From Myxococcales bacterium (GTDB lineage: Bacteria > Myxococcota_A > Polyangia > Palsa-1104), in NCBI GenBank assembly GCA_003170275.1, contig PNAM01000106.1, positions 265,816-329,815 of the forward strand: a stretch of DNA of 64,000 nt. The letters run 5' to 3'. Within the stretch, counting starts at the first letter, position 1, and each line of letters starts with the position of its first letter. Below are positions 45,401 through 54,926 of this stretch, piece after piece. The notes below the pieces were generated by a model that ran no database searches, was not told the origin of the DNA, and saw only the letters and a program-made list of their open reading frames with translations. The position numbers and the translations under genes are program-made.

Positions 45401-48400
45401 CGGTCGGAGGTGAGCAGCACCGCGCGCCCGAGCAGATCGGCGTGGCGCTCGTGCTCGCCGCGCGCCGCGGCCAGGCGCGCCAGCCCTTCGACCGCGTCAC
45501 GCGCGGCGGGATCGAGCGCGGCCGCCAGCTGGTACAGCCGCTCGGCGGTGGTCACGTCGCCCTCTTTGAGCAGCACGTCGGCCGCGTCCACCGCGCAGTG
45601 GGCGGCGCGCGACGGCTCGAGATCGGGCGCGTCGGCGGCGGCGATCAGGTGCTCGAGCGCGCCGGCCAGATCGCCGCGTCGCTTGTAGACGTCGGCGAGC
45701 GCGGCGTGCGCACGCCCGACTCGCGGCGTGGTGATCAGCGCGTGCAGGAACTCGGCCTCCGCCTCGGCGTCGGCGCCCGCCTGCAGGAGCAGCTCGCCGC
45801 GCACGATCTTGAGCTGCGCGAGATCCTCGGTGGGCGCCAGGCGCATCTCCTTGTCGAGCGCCGCCAGCGCGTGGATCGGCTCGCCGGCCGAGGCGTACAG
45901 CTGGCGCGCGCGCTCGGCCAGATCGCGCCGCATCGGGTGCTTGTCGAGCAGGCCGGCGTAACGTCGCGCGGCCTCGTCGCGCTGGCCGAGCTCGCGGTCG
46001 AGCACGTCGGCGGCCTCGATCTCGAGCGCGACGCGCGAATCGGCGTCCCAGGCGTCGGCCGCCGCCGCGTCGAGCGTCGCGACCAGCTCGGGAAAACGCA
46101 GCTCGGCGCGCAGCAGCGACCGATAGGCGGCCGGATCCATCTGCACCGCGATCCCCGACGAGCGCGCGCGGTCGAAGAACTGCAGCGCGCGTCCGCCTGC
46201 GCTGCCGCCGGGCGACAGGTACGCGCGCGCCGCCAGCCGCGCCACCTCGGCGCGATCGCCCGCCGCCAGGCGCGGATCGAACAGCGCGGTCTCGAGCGCC
46301 GCCGCCGCCTCCGACTCGCGCTTGTGCTTGGCGAGCGTCTCGGTCAGGCCGCGCGCCGCCTCCAGCGTGGGGCCGGCCTTGAGCGCGTTGCGATAGGCCT
46401 CGAGGGCGCGCGGCTCGTCGCCGAGGCGCGTGGCCAACCGCCCCAGCTCGAGCGCATACGCCGACTGGCGGGCCGGCGCCGCGCGCGGGAGCTCACGCTC
46501 GAGCCGCGCCACCAGCATCGGCTGATCGCCCGCGGCCCGCAGCCGCTGCAGGATGCGTTCGCGCGCGCCGTCGTCGCTGGGATCTTCTTTGATCAGCTGC
46601 TCGTCGAGCGCGTGCGCCTCGTCGGCGGCCACCAGCGGCACCGCCTCGCGCAACAGCGCCGCGAGCTCGGGGCCGGTGGCGCGCTCGGCCTGGTGCTTGA
46701 GCGCGGTGGCCAGCCGGCCGCGATCGCCGCGCACGCGGTAGATCGCCGCCAGCCGCGGCCAGGCCCGCTCGGACGCGCCGAAGGTGACCGCGGCGAGCAG
46801 CGCCTCTTCCTCGGCGATCGCGTCGGCGCGATGACGGGCGTGCTCGGCGAGCCGTAGGTGCACGCGCGCCAGATCGTCGGGGGGCACGCCGTTGCGCTGA
46901 AGCGCGGTGTGGTAGTAGTCCGTCGCCGGCTCCCATTCGCCGGAGGCGTGGTGGAAATCGGCGAGCGGCAAGAGCACGTCCGAGCGCTCGCTGTCGGCGG
47001 CGTAGGCGCGCGCGAAACAACGCGCCGCGCGATCCGGCTCCGCCAGCGGGCCGGCGTAGAGCTTGCCCAGGCGCACCCACAGATCGGCGTCGGACGGGCC
47101 GAGCGGCACCGCCTTTTCGTATAGCTCCGCCGCCTTTTGCGGATCGCCGAGCGGCCCGGCGGCGATCGCGGCGCCGCGCTGGTACAGGTGGCGCGCGTCG
47201 GCCGCGGTGCGTCCCGGCGCCTCGCGCTCGAGCAGCGCGAGCAGCTCGGCGTAGCGGCCGGCGGCCTCGAGCGAGGTGAGCAGGAGCTCGCTGGGGCTGG
47301 CGAGGTTTTGCAGCAGCTCGATCGCGCCCTCGTGCGCGCCGCGCTCCGCGTACAGCTCGGCGAGATGGCGCAGATCCGCGTCGTCGGCGCCGCCCTCCTG
47401 GCGCAGCGTCTCCAGCGCCTCTTCGGCGGCGCGCGGATCGCGGCCCGCGCGCTCGAGCCCGGCCAGGGAGCGCAGCACGTCCTTACGCAGATCGCCGTCG
47501 GCCAGCGAGGACTCGGCCACCGCCATGCGGTAGGCGTCGCGCGCGCCGGTCTGATCGGCGAGGCGATCGCGCAAGATCGCGCCGAGCGCTGCGGAGATCT
47601 GCGCGCGCGTGCGTGCGTCGGCGACTTGATCGTAGGCCGACCGCAACGCGCGGGCAGCATCGACCGGAAGGCCGGCGCGCGCCAGGCCGAGCGCGGCCGC
47701 GGCGCACCCCGGATCGTGCTGCAGCGCCATCTGGAAGTAGCGCGCCGCCTCCACGCCCGACTTCTCCGTCAGGTGTCGTTCGGCGAGCGCCACCAGCGTC
47801 GGCGCGTCGGGCGCCAGCGTCGCGGCGCGCTCGAGCGCCGTGCGCGCGTCGGTGTCCACCAGCCGCAACGACGCGCGGCGATAGAGCAGGGCGGCCTCTT
47901 CCGGCACCACCCGCTGCGCCAGCTCGTCGAGCAGCGCCAACAGCGCGTTGGGCGAGAGCCCGTTGGTCGCCCAGGTGAACGCGTCCTCGTCGCGCGGATC
48001 GCCGACCAGCGCCTCGACCGCCGCGACCCGCGCCTCCGCCATGCGACCGGCGGCGAACGCGCGCTGCGCCCGGCCGCGCGCGATCTGCGCGGCGCGCCGC
48101 GTGCCTTCCTCGCCGCCGATGCCGCGCCACAGCGCGATCGCGTCCTGCTCCTGCCCGGCCTTCTCGAGCACCTCGGCGCGGCGTCTCGGCGGCGCGGCGT
48201 CGCCCGCGCGCACGAACGCGGCCGCGGCGCGCACCGGATCGCCCGACAGATCGTAGCTGTCGCCGAGCGCGAAGTAGCCGGCCGCGTCGAGCTTGTCGAG
48301 ATCGGCCGCTTTCTGCAGCGCGGCGGCGGCCTCGGTGTGGGTTCCGCGATCGCGCAAGATCAGGCCAAACAGCGCCCACGCGGCGCCGTTCTCGGCGGTG

Positions 48401-51400
48401 GCATCGAGCGCCTCGCGCACGCGGGCCTGCGCGCGATCGAGCTCGCCCAGGCGGCGCAGCACCTCGGCCAGCTCGACGCACAGCTCGGCCTCGCGCAGCG
48501 CGCCTTCGAACTTGCGCCGCGCCGTCTTCAACAGCCGCTCGAGCGACTCCAGGTACGCGCGATCGTCGCCGCGCGCGCGCTCCACCTGCGCCAGCGCGCT
48601 GGCCGCGTCGCGATCGTCGGGATCGAGCTCGACCGCGCGGCGGAACAGCTCCTCGGCCGCCGGGCTCGGACCGCGCTCGGCGGCCAGGCGCGCCAACCGC
48701 CGGACGGCATACTTCTCTCCTGCAAGATCGTGCTGCGCGTGCGCCCGCTCGCGCAGGGTCTCGAGCGCCGGTCCCGCCTCGAGCAGCTGGCCGCGCGACT
48801 CCTCGAGCTCCACGCGCAGGTGCAGCACGTCGTCGGGCGCATGCGCCAGATCGAGCTCGCGCAAGAGCGCCAGCGCCCCCTCGGCGTCCCCGCGCACCTG
48901 GCGCGCGCGCGCCCGCTCGCCTACAGCCTCGGCGCGATCGCGCGGCTCGGGCTCCACGTCGGCCAGCCGTCCGAGCAGGCGATCCTCCTCGAGCGCGTTG
49001 CCGCGCGCGCGCGCCAGCGCCAACAGCCCGCCGAGCGCCATGCGCGACTGCGAGTTCAGCTCCAGCGCGCGTTCGAGCGCCGGCTGCGCGCGATCGCGAT
49101 CGTGCAGGCGATCGTGATAGAGGTGCGCCACCTCGACGTAGAGCGCCTCGGCCTCGTCGCGGCGCCCCTCGGCCGCGTCGCGATCGGCGAGCCGCTGCAG
49201 CACCGCCGCGAGCCGCGCCCACGCTTGATCGAGCCGCAGGAGCGCGGCCAGCCGCGTCCACGGCGTGCCGTGCGACGGCTTGAGCGAGGTCAGCTCCTCG
49301 TAGGCGGCGACCGCCTCGGCGCGCGGTCCCACCGCGTCGAGCAGCGACGCGCGTCGCAACAGCAGATCGAAGATCTGCTCCGGATCGCTCTCCACCTGCG
49401 CGCGCAGCGCGAGCACCGGCACCACCTCGGCCACGCGGCCCGCGTGCGTGAGCAGCTCGTCGTATAGCTGCAGCGCGCGTCTCTCGCGCGGCTGGCTCTC
49501 GAGCGCGCGGCGCACGCAGCTCTCGGCCTTGTCGGTGCGCCCGGCGGTGGCGTGCAGCTGCCCGAGCCTGAGCAGCTGCTCGACGCGCGCCTCGGGCTCG
49601 GTGGGATCGGTGGGCAGCGCGACCAACTGCTCGAGCCGCGTCAGCTCCTCCGCGTCGTCGCCGTGCGTGCGCGCCTCGGCGGCGAGGAAGGCCAGCGCCG
49701 GCCGGAACTCGGGATCGATCTCGAGCGCGCGCAGCCAGGCCTCGCGCGCGGCGTCGGGCCGGCCGAGCCGCTCCGCGTGCAGCGTGGCCAGCCGGCCGAG
49801 GATCGCCTTTTGCTGCGCCGGCCGCCGCGCGGTCGCCGCCACCTTGCGGCCGAGCACCTGCGCCTGCATGGCCACGTCGCCGTCGGTCTCGGCGATGTTC
49901 TCCAGCGCATCGAGCGCGCCCAGTTGATGGGTGTCGAGCGCCAGCGCGCGCTCGTAGATCTCCACCGCGTCGGGCGTGCGCCCGCTCTTGCGCAAGATGT
50001 CGCCCGCCGCCACCAGCCGGCCGGCGCGCTGGCCGTCGCTCTCGTTGGTGCGCTCGTCGTCTGCCGCGGCGAGCAGCGCGCGCGACTCGGCGTCGTGATC
50101 GCCGCGCGCGTGATGCACCTGGACCAGCGCGTTCCAGGCGCGCGTGCCGTCGGAGCCGGCCGCGCCCGCCTCGAGCGCCGCCTGGTAGAAGCCGATCGCC
50201 GCCACCGGCTGCGCCTGGCGCTCGCAGATCTCGCCCAGCCTGAGCGCGCGCTCGACCCGCGGCGGCACGCCCGCCTGGTGCAACGGCTCGAGCGCCTGGC
50301 GCGCTTCGTCCCAGCGCTTGAGCGCGTAGGCACACTCGGCCAGCCCGGCGCGCGCGTGCGGATCGTCGGGCACGAGCGCGAGCGCCGCGCGGAACGACTC
50401 GGCCGCCTCGGCGGTGAGAAGCAGCCGGGCGCGCGACGCTCCTTGGGCCGACAGCGCGCGCGCGCGGCCGGCCGGATCGTCCGCGGGGCGCGCCACCGCC
50501 AGCTTGCCCAGCGCGACCTCGAGCGCGCCGTCGTCGCCCTGCCGCAGGAGCACGTCACAGAGAGCTTCCAGCGCGGTACGATGCAGCGCGCGCGCCGCCG
50601 TGTCCTCGCCCTGCTCGGCGACCGGCAGCGCCTCTTGCAACAGGCGCCGCGCGCGATCGAGATCCCCTTCGTCGGCGACGCGCACCGCCAGCCGGATGCG
50701 CGGTTCGACGTCGGCCGCCGCCGCCACCAGCCGCTCGAGCGCGTCGCGTTCGAGCTCGTGCTGGCCGAGCGCGCCGCGCACTTGCACGAGCAGCGCCAGC
50801 GCCTCGGGACGGCCCGCGCTCACGCTCTCCGCCGCCGCGGCCGCCTCCAGGTAGCGGCCCAGCTCGAACAGCACGCGCGCGTGGCGCAGCGGAGCCTCGC
50901 GATCGCCGGTGGCCGCCAGGCGCTGCAGCAGCTGCTCGAGCTCCTCTTTGCGGCCGTCGGCCTCGGCCAGCTCCGCCGCCAGGCGCAGCGCCGCCGGCGT
51001 GGCCTTGAGCTCGAGCGAGCGCTCGACGTACGAGCGCGCTCCGTTCAGATCGCGCAGCCCGTCGCGCGCCATGCGCCCGAGCTCGCAATAGAGCGCCGCG
51101 CGCAGCGCCTCGTCGGGCGTGACCGCGACCGCGCGCTCGTAGGTGGCCATCGCCTCGTCGAGACGGCCGGCGCGCCCGAGCAGCGACGCGGCACGCGCGA
51201 GCGCCACCGCGTGCGCCGGCACGCGCTCGAGCGCCGCCTGCACGTGGCCGAGCGCCGCGTCCAGCGCGCCGGCGCGCTCGGCCAGCTCCGCCGCGCCGAG
51301 CAGCGCCTCGACCGAGCGCTCGAGATCGTCCGACTGCGCCGCCGCCTTCTCCAGCGCCTGCAGCGCGCGCGCGGGCTCGCCGGTGGAGTCGAGCGCGCGG

Positions 51401-52845
51401 GCGTACAGCTCCCAGGTCTCGCCGTTCTCGTCGAGCCGCAGCGCGCGCTCCAGCTCGTCGCGCGCCCGCTGCGGATCATCGAACCGCTCCAACCACAGCT
51501 TGCCGAGCCGCAGGTGCGCGGCGGCCTCGGCGTGCGCGCCCTGCGCGTCGAGCAACCGCCGCTTCTCCACGTGCAACAGCTCGCGCCAGCGCTCCTCCGC
51601 GGTGTAGCGCTGCGCCAGCAGGGCGCCGACGCGGCCCGAGCGCTCCGCCTGATCCTGCCACACCTTCTCCAGCCACCTGGTCGCGCGCGCGGCGTCGGCG
51701 CCCGGCGCGCGCGCGTACTCCTCACCGGCGCGGAACGCCGCCTCGCGCGCATCGGCTGGCTCGTCGGCCTGCTCGAACAACTCGGCCGCGCTGGCGTAGC
51801 GACCGGCCGCCGCCGCGGACTGCCCGCGCTCGGCCTCGATCGCGCCGAGCAGCAGCAGCGCGAACGGCCGCTCGGGAAAACGCTCGAGCAGGCGCGCTCC
51901 GAGCGCCGCCGCCTCGTCGAAGCGCGCCGGCATCGACGCCAGCACCGCCAGGCGCCGCTCGGCCAGCTCCGCGTCGGCCGGCTCGTCGTCGGGCGCGGCG
52001 CCGGGCAAGCGAGCGTAGGCATCGAGCGCCGCTTGCAGCTCGCCGCGCGCGAGCAGCTGATCGGCGGCGCGCCAACCGGCCGGCGCCAGCCGCACCTCGG
52101 ACACGCCCGGCTCCCCGCCGTAGCGCAGCGTGATCTCGCCGCGCGCCATGTGCACGCCGGTGAGCGCGGTCTGGCGATAGCTCGGCAGCCGCCAGCCCGC
52201 GGCCGGCAGCGCGCGCCACAAGAGCAGCTCGAGCGGGTTGAGCTCGATGCGATCGATGCCCACCAGCGCGATCGCCGGCTGACCGAACAGCTGCAGCGCC
52301 GCCGGTCCGGGCCGCGCGATCGTCTCGTCGGCCGGCGTGGCGCCGAGCCCGAGCAAGAGGCCGAGCCCGATCAGCGGCGCGGGCGCGGGCAGAAATCCGT
52401 AGGCGCGTAGGTGCGTGAGGCTGGCGGTGACGCGCTGCGGTTCGCCATCCATCGCCGGGTGCAGCTCGAGCCGCGCGGTGATCGCGGTCTCGCGCTCGCC
52501 CACGCGCGCGCGTCCGTGCAGCCGGATGCAGCCGTCGTCGAGCCGCACGGTGAGCCCGCTGATGCCGAAGCGGCCCAGCGCCGGCCGTCGATCGAGCCAC
52601 CCGGCGAGCTGCGCCTCGCCCACGCGCAGCTCGGCGCCGGTGACGTGGCAGCGACGGCTCTGGAAGCGCTCCGCACCGCCCGACACATCGAACGGAAAGC
52701 GCAGGTTGGGGATCTCGAGCTCGAGCCGCTCGACGCCCACCAGATCGAAACGCGCCGCTTCGCGCAGCCCGAGAAAGCCCTTGCCGTCGACGAAGCGGAG
52801 CGCGAAGTCGAGCGGCATGGGGGCCTGGGACGACAAGCGCACCAT
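42493..52845 (-). CDS. Giant tetratricopeptide repeat protein (about 3450 residues)
   Basis: One uninterrupted frame of over 10 kb. Residues 1-260 are not TPR: they begin MPLDFALRFVDGKGFLGLRE and look beta-rich. From about 270 to 3150 there are dozens of TPR-like hairpins of 33-36 residues with the usual small-residue and Tyr/Pro positions (for example AAELYEKAVPLGPSDADLW and RAYAADSERSDVLLPLADF). The last 250 residues are a distinct globular domain (VDLLDPAWAEPTRPPRLLLA, YCAAERLTADRVAYAMTGD). No signal peptide is seen, so it is predicted cytoplasmic unless exported by another route. Start ATG 52845; TTG 52860 is also possible. Probable scaffold; strongly Ala/Arg/Glu/Leu-rich. Confidence 0.9.
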   Translation of the reverse strand: MVRLSSQAPMPLDFALRFVDGKGFLGLREAARFDLVGVERLELEIPNLRFPFDVSGGAERFQSRRCHVTGAELRVGEAQLAGWLDRRPALGRFGISGLTVRLDDGCIRLHGRARVGERETAITARLELHPAMDGEPQRVTASLTHLRAYGFLPAPAPLIGLGLLLGLGATPADETIARPGPAALQLFGQPAIALVGIDRIELNPLELLLWRALPAAGWRLPSYRQTALTGVHMARGEITLRYGGEPGVSEVRLAPAGWRAADQLLARGELQAALDAYARLPGAAPDDEPADAELAERRLAVLASMPARFDEAAALGARLLERFPERPFALLLLGAIEAERGQSAAAAGRYASAAELFEQADEPADAREAAFRAGEEYARAPGADAARATRWLEKVWQDQAERSGRVGALLAQRYTAEERWRELLHVEKRRLLDAQGAHAEAAAHLRLGKLWLERFDDPQRARDELERALRLDENGETWELYARALDSTGEPARALQALEKAAAQSDDLERSVEALLGAAELAERAGALDAALGHVQAALERVPAHAVALARAASLLGRAGRLDEAMATYERAVAVTPDEALRAALYCELGRMARDGLRDLNGARSYVERSLELKATPAALRLAAELAEADGRKEELEQLLQRLAATGDREAPLRHARVLFELGRYLEAAAAAESVSAGRPEALALLVQVRGALGQHELERDALERLVAAAADVEPRIRLAVRVADEGDLDRARRLLQEALPVAEQGEDTAARALHRTALEALCDVLLRQGDDGALEVALGKLAVARPADDPAGRARALSAQGASRARLLLTAEAAESFRAALALVPDDPHARAGLAECAYALKRWDEARQALEPLHQAGVPPRVERALRLGEICERQAQPVAAIGFYQAALEAGAAGSDGTRAWNALVQVHHARGDHDAESRALLAAADDERTNESDGQRAGRLVAAGDILRKSGRTPDAVEIYERALALDTHQLGALDALENIAETDGDVAMQAQVLGRKVAATARRPAQQKAILGRLATLHAERLGRPDAAREAWLRALEIDPEFRPALAFLAAEARTHGDDAEELTRLEQLVALPTDPTEPEARVEQLLRLGQLHATAGRTDKAESCVRRALESQPRERRALQLYDELLTHAGRVAEVVPVLALRAQVESDPEQIFDLLLRRASLLDAVGPRAEAVAAYEELTSLKPSHGTPWTRLAALLRLDQAWARLAAVLQRLADRDAAEGRRDEAEALYVEVAHLYHDRLHDRDRAQPALERALELNSQSRMALGGLLALARARGNALEEDRLLGRLADVEPEPRDRAEAVGERARARQVRGDAEGALALLRELDLAHAPDDVLHLRVELEESRGQLLEAGPALETLRERAHAQHDLAGEKYAVRRLARLAAERGPSPAAEELFRRAVELDPDDRDAASALAQVERARGDDRAYLESLERLLKTARRKFEGALREAELCVELAEVLRRLGELDRAQARVREALDATAENGAAWALFGLILRDRGTHTEAAAALQKAADLDKLDAAGYFALGDSYDLSGDPVRAAAAFVRAGDAAPPRRRAEVLEKAGQEQDAIALWRGIGGEEGTRRAAQIARGRAQRAFAAGRMAEARVAAVEALVGDPRDEDAFTWATNGLSPNALLALLDELAQRVVPEEAALLYRRASLRLVDTDARTALERAATLAPDAPTLVALAERHLTEKSGVEAARYFQMALQHDPGCAAAALGLARAGLPVDAARALRSAYDQVADARTRAQISAALGAILRDRLADQTGARDAYRMAVAESSLADGDLRKDVLRSLAGLERAGRDPRAAEEALETLRQEGGADDADLRHLAELYAERGAHEGAIELLQNLASPSELLLTSLEAAGRYAELLALLEREAPGRTAADARHLYQRGAAIAAGPLGDPQKAAELYEKAVPLGPSDADLWVRLGKLYAGPLAEPDRAARCFARAYAADSERSDVLLPLADFHHASGEWEPATDYYHTALQRNGVPPDDLARVHLRLAEHARHRADAIAEEEALLAAVTFGASERAWPRLAAIYRVRGDRGRLATALKHQAERATGPELAALLREAVPLVAADEAHALDEQLIKEDPSDDGARERILQRLRAAGDQPMLVARLERELPRAAPARQSAYALELGRLATRLGDEPRALEAYRNALKAGPTLEAARGLTETLAKHKRESEAAAALETALFDPRLAAGDRAEVARLAARAYLSPGGSAGGRALQFFDRARSSGIAVQMDPAAYRSLLRAELRFPELVATLDAAAADAWDADSRVALEIEAADVLDRELGQRDEAARRYAGLLDKHPMRRDLAERARQLYASAGEPIHALAALDKEMRLAPTEDLAQLKIVRGELLLQAGADAEAEAEFLHALITTPRVGRAHAALADVYKRRGDLAGALEHLIAAADAPDLEPSRAAHCAVDAADVLLKEGDVTTAERLYQLAAALDPAARDAVEGLARLAAARGEHERHADLLGRAVLLTSDRRERARLALARARLFQLELKRDLDAYRCFKEAVACDPTLKEAARGLREMAEARGEWALAAEQLYREIGSADSTDEKAHLHVELGRLLEEKLLDTDEALRNYEQAAEILTSPASGRAGRGAPWIDLVRLYTNAQRLREAAMALDRLADTLTGAGENTQRAEALVRAGELYERGGDPQSAQERLSRAAAIGGEAGRKADDSLLRLADEAGDPVELRRRIEERLAIEPEGPERLALLRRLLELAAHLGDQVEVDLRAQEVLTRAPDDPVAFVQRKHVLEARNDEAGLAALLRARAQAINEPGERAERRFEAGRIAERLGDASQAATDYEQALGADPNHVAALDALADLAYRQRQLARARALYAQLGSRPSTLAPDEVLRRRAEVAEDCGYAEEARDFYEATVTQNPSNLPAHEALARLAVGRGDEPSAFAELRAILDLLPLDAVDRITELRRQLGKLAVRLNEPDQARTYFELVLAQDPTRVDVLEQLAVLYIDEQDWEEAAHAYGRLSYLAQKPETRADLLFRKGEIFRLALDDLDRANDAYLKGADLHPTHAPTLRRLVSYYYREGDFNALAEVVRELESLPAGNNALDEAAVEAGLGIALGGDEARGTVVVAVAQPANSRVAESLADAKVRELRGLDPALRAATRALGGAEIGRQGLIGALRVLLQEKPAHLGARQALGRLYDTTGDLLRARTQYAVLTFVDPLGPAGTRLREMGPPNPLTVEPSQLVHPSARGQLRDALTAIGPLVLGLPPAPIDADPSPSWTERLRPVARACGVEDFEAAVVVDLLDPAWAEPTRPPRLLLARRALGDEAVARFACARAMHALHAGIPLVEGRAPEDVAALVRAAAALFLPDLAATLHKSGAFVHAWQAELESLQVRPEFLSETVRSHVEVQLANCVLDANALGSSMTYCAAERLTADRVAYAMTGDLRAALSALAPPEANTAELRAAALAQSPGLLELLAFAATVA

Positions 52846-52878
52846 CGTACCACGACCCAATGGAGTCCAGCGGTTGGC

Positions 52879-53904
52879 TCAGCGCTGCTCGCTCGCTCCG
52901 TTGGCGTGCTCGGCGCGGTAGTCGGCCAGCATGCCCAGCACCCGTTGCAAGAGCGCGGCGGGCACCAGCTTGTCGCCCAGGCGCTCCCGCACCGCGCGGG
53001 TCGCATCGAAGAACTCGGCGCGGAAGGCGCGCGAGACCTGGACCGTGTGAAGCCCCTGCTTCTCGAACAGGTTCGTGAGCAGCGCCTGGTCCATCGAACG
53101 GCCGAGATCCTCGAGCCGCGCGATCAGCTTGGCGTTGGCCGTGCGCAGCGCTTGCTGGGCGACCACCGGCAGCGAGTCGAAGGTGCGCGTGTCGATCAAC
53201 ATGCAGCCACGCAGGAAGCCCGCGCGCAGATCGGTGACGTAGCGCGCCTGCGCCGACCACTGGAACGCCAGCGCCGCGGTGGGCACCGCCACCCAGCCGT
53301 CGAGCTTGTGCTCGTCGTACGCGCGCGCCGAGTGCTCGATCGGCAGCGGGACGGTGCTCAGCCCGATGGCGTCGAGCTCCAGCCGGTAGACCTCGTCCAG
53401 ATCCCACACCCACAGCCGCGCCTTCCTCAGCTCGGCCATCGAGGTGATCGGCGCGCGCGAGAAGAACATGTCGGGCCCCACGCCGAGCTCGCCCAGGTTG
53501 ACGAACCCCGACTTGAGGAACTCCTCGTCGAGCGTCTGCTTGAGCCGCCCGGCCACGTACGCCGACTCGTCGCGGCTCTGGAACAGCCCGAGCACCCGCA
53601 GTACGCGCATCGACGGCGCCAGCCGGTTGCACAGCATGCCGCTCGAGGCGATCCCGTCGAGCTGCCCGCGCCGGATGCGCTCGTTGGTCTCCAGCTCGTT
53701 GCCGGTGATGCCGCCCAGGTAGTACTTGATCTTGACCGCGCCGTGCGTGAGCGCCTGCACGTCGCGGTCGAACGCCTTGGCCTCGCGCGCCCAGGAGGTG
53801 CCGTCCGGCGCGGCGGAGGCCATGCGCAGGACGATCACCCCGTCGGCGCGCGAGCTGCCCGACGCGGCCAGGGTCGCCGCGGCTACCAGGACCAGCGCGC
53901 GCAT
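52879..53904 (-). CDS. DctP-family TRAP/TPAT binding protein, array copy 5
   Basis: 341 residues, last DctP of the array, starting in TGATG overlap with copy 4. Signal peptide LVLVAAATLAASGSSRA, then APDGTSWAREAKAFDRDV, KYYLGGITGNELETNERI, ELRKARLWVWDLDEV in place of the Arg motif, and PTAALAFQWSAQARYVTDL. It is closest by eye to copy 4 (both RLWVWDLDEV and QWSAQARYVTDL). The C-terminus ends ADYRAEHANGASEQR. The giant TPR gene follows within about 35 bases. Confidence 0.92.
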   Translation of the reverse strand: MRALVLVAAATLAASGSSRADGVIVLRMASAAPDGTSWAREAKAFDRDVQALTHGAVKIKYYLGGITGNELETNERIRRGQLDGIASSGMLCNRLAPSMRVLRVLGLFQSRDESAYVAGRLKQTLDEEFLKSGFVNLGELGVGPDMFFSRAPITSMAELRKARLWVWDLDEVYRLELDAIGLSTVPLPIEHSARAYDEHKLDGWVAVPTAALAFQWSAQARYVTDLRAGFLRGCMLIDTRTFDSLPVVAQQALRTANAKLIARLEDLGRSMDQALLTNLFEKQGLHTVQVSRAFRAEFFDATRAVRERLGDKLVPAALLQRVLGMLADYRAEHANGASEQR

Positions 53905-54926
53905 CACCTCGCGGCGCTCTTGGGATCGCCGGCTTCGTGCTGGCGATTGAACTCCGCCAGGAGCGCGAGGATCTTGTCGAGCTGCGCGCGCGGCGCCAGC
54001 TTCTCGCCGAGCTGCTGCTGCGCCTCGCGCGCGGCCGCGTCGTACTCGCTGCGGAAGCGCGCGGTCACCGGCACCGGGTGCAGGCCCTGGTGCGCGAACA
54101 AGCCGTTGAGCAGCGCGTCGTCCTGCTGGCGTCCGAGGTCCTGCATGCGCGCCTGCAGCTTGGCCGCGGCCGCCTTGAACGGCTCGCGCGAGTCGATAGG
54201 AATGGTATCGAAGGCTTTCGAGGAGACCAGGATGCAGCCGCTGAGGAAGCCGAGTCGCAAGTCGGTCACGTAGCGCGCCTGCGCCGACCACTGGAACGCC
54301 AGCGCGGCCACCGGCACCGCGACGAACCCGTCCACCTTCGCGTTGTCGTAGGCGCGCGCGGCTTCGTTCACCGGCAGCGGCACGGCGCGCATGCCGACGG
54401 CGGGGAGCTGCAGCGCGATCACCTCGTCGAGGTCCCACACCCACAGCCGCTTGGCGCGCAGCTCCGCCACCGAGCGCACCGGCTCGCGCGTGAACAGCAC
54501 GTCCGGTCCGAGCCCGGCGCCGCCGAGGTACATGAAGCCGTTCTTCTTGAACTCCTCGGAGATCGCCGGCGTCAACCGGTTCATTGCGTAGAACGCCTGC
54601 TCGCGCGTCTGCGTGAGGACGTGCATGGCGCGCATGAGCGGCGACAGGCGGTCGCACAACATCCCGCCCGAGCCCACTCCGTCTAGCTGATCGCGCCGGA
54701 TGCGCTCCATCACCTGCACTTCGTCGCCGGCGATGCCGCCCAGGTACCACTTCACCTGCAGCGCGCCGTTGGTCTGCGCGCTGATGTCGCGCGCGAAGGC
54801 TTTGAGCTCGCGCGCCCAGGCGGTGCCGTCGGGCGCGGGCGTGGCGATGCGCAGGATCACCGGCTGGTCGGCCCCTGCGGCGGCTGACAGCCCGAGCAGG
54901 AGCAGCGCCCCGAACGCGCCCTTCAC
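53904..54926 (-). CDS. DctP-family TRAP/TPAT binding protein, array copy 4
   Basis: 340 residues from GTG 54926, which overlaps the stop of copy 3 (GTGA). Signal peptide GALLLLGLSAAAGA, then RIATPAPDGTAWARELKAF, KWYLGGIAGDEVQVMERI, ELRAKRLWVWDLDEV, and PVAALAFQWSAQARYVTDL. Shared Cys at GGMLCDRL and SGCILVS could form a disulphide; both positions are also Cys in copies 2, 3 and 5. C-terminal tail EFNRQHEAGDPKSAAR. Confidence 0.92.
   Translation of the reverse strand: MKGAFGALLLLGLSAAAGADQPVILRIATPAPDGTAWARELKAFARDISAQTNGALQVKWYLGGIAGDEVQVMERIRRDQLDGVGSGGMLCDRLSPLMRAMHVLTQTREQAFYAMNRLTPAISEEFKKNGFMYLGGAGLGPDVLFTREPVRSVAELRAKRLWVWDLDEVIALQLPAVGMRAVPLPVNEAARAYDNAKVDGFVAVPVAALAFQWSAQARYVTDLRLGFLSGCILVSSKAFDTIPIDSREPFKAAAAKLQARMQDLGRQQDDALLNGLFAHQGLHPVPVTARFRSEYDAAAREAQQQLGEKLAPRAQLDKILALLAEFNRQHEAGDPKSAAR

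Noticed and set aside
47137..52410. Several long plus-strand frames (up to about 950 codons) opposite the giant TPR gene
   Set aside because: Shadows caused by high GC and repetitive TPR codons; products are Arg/Leu/Gln-rich low-complexity text without domains.
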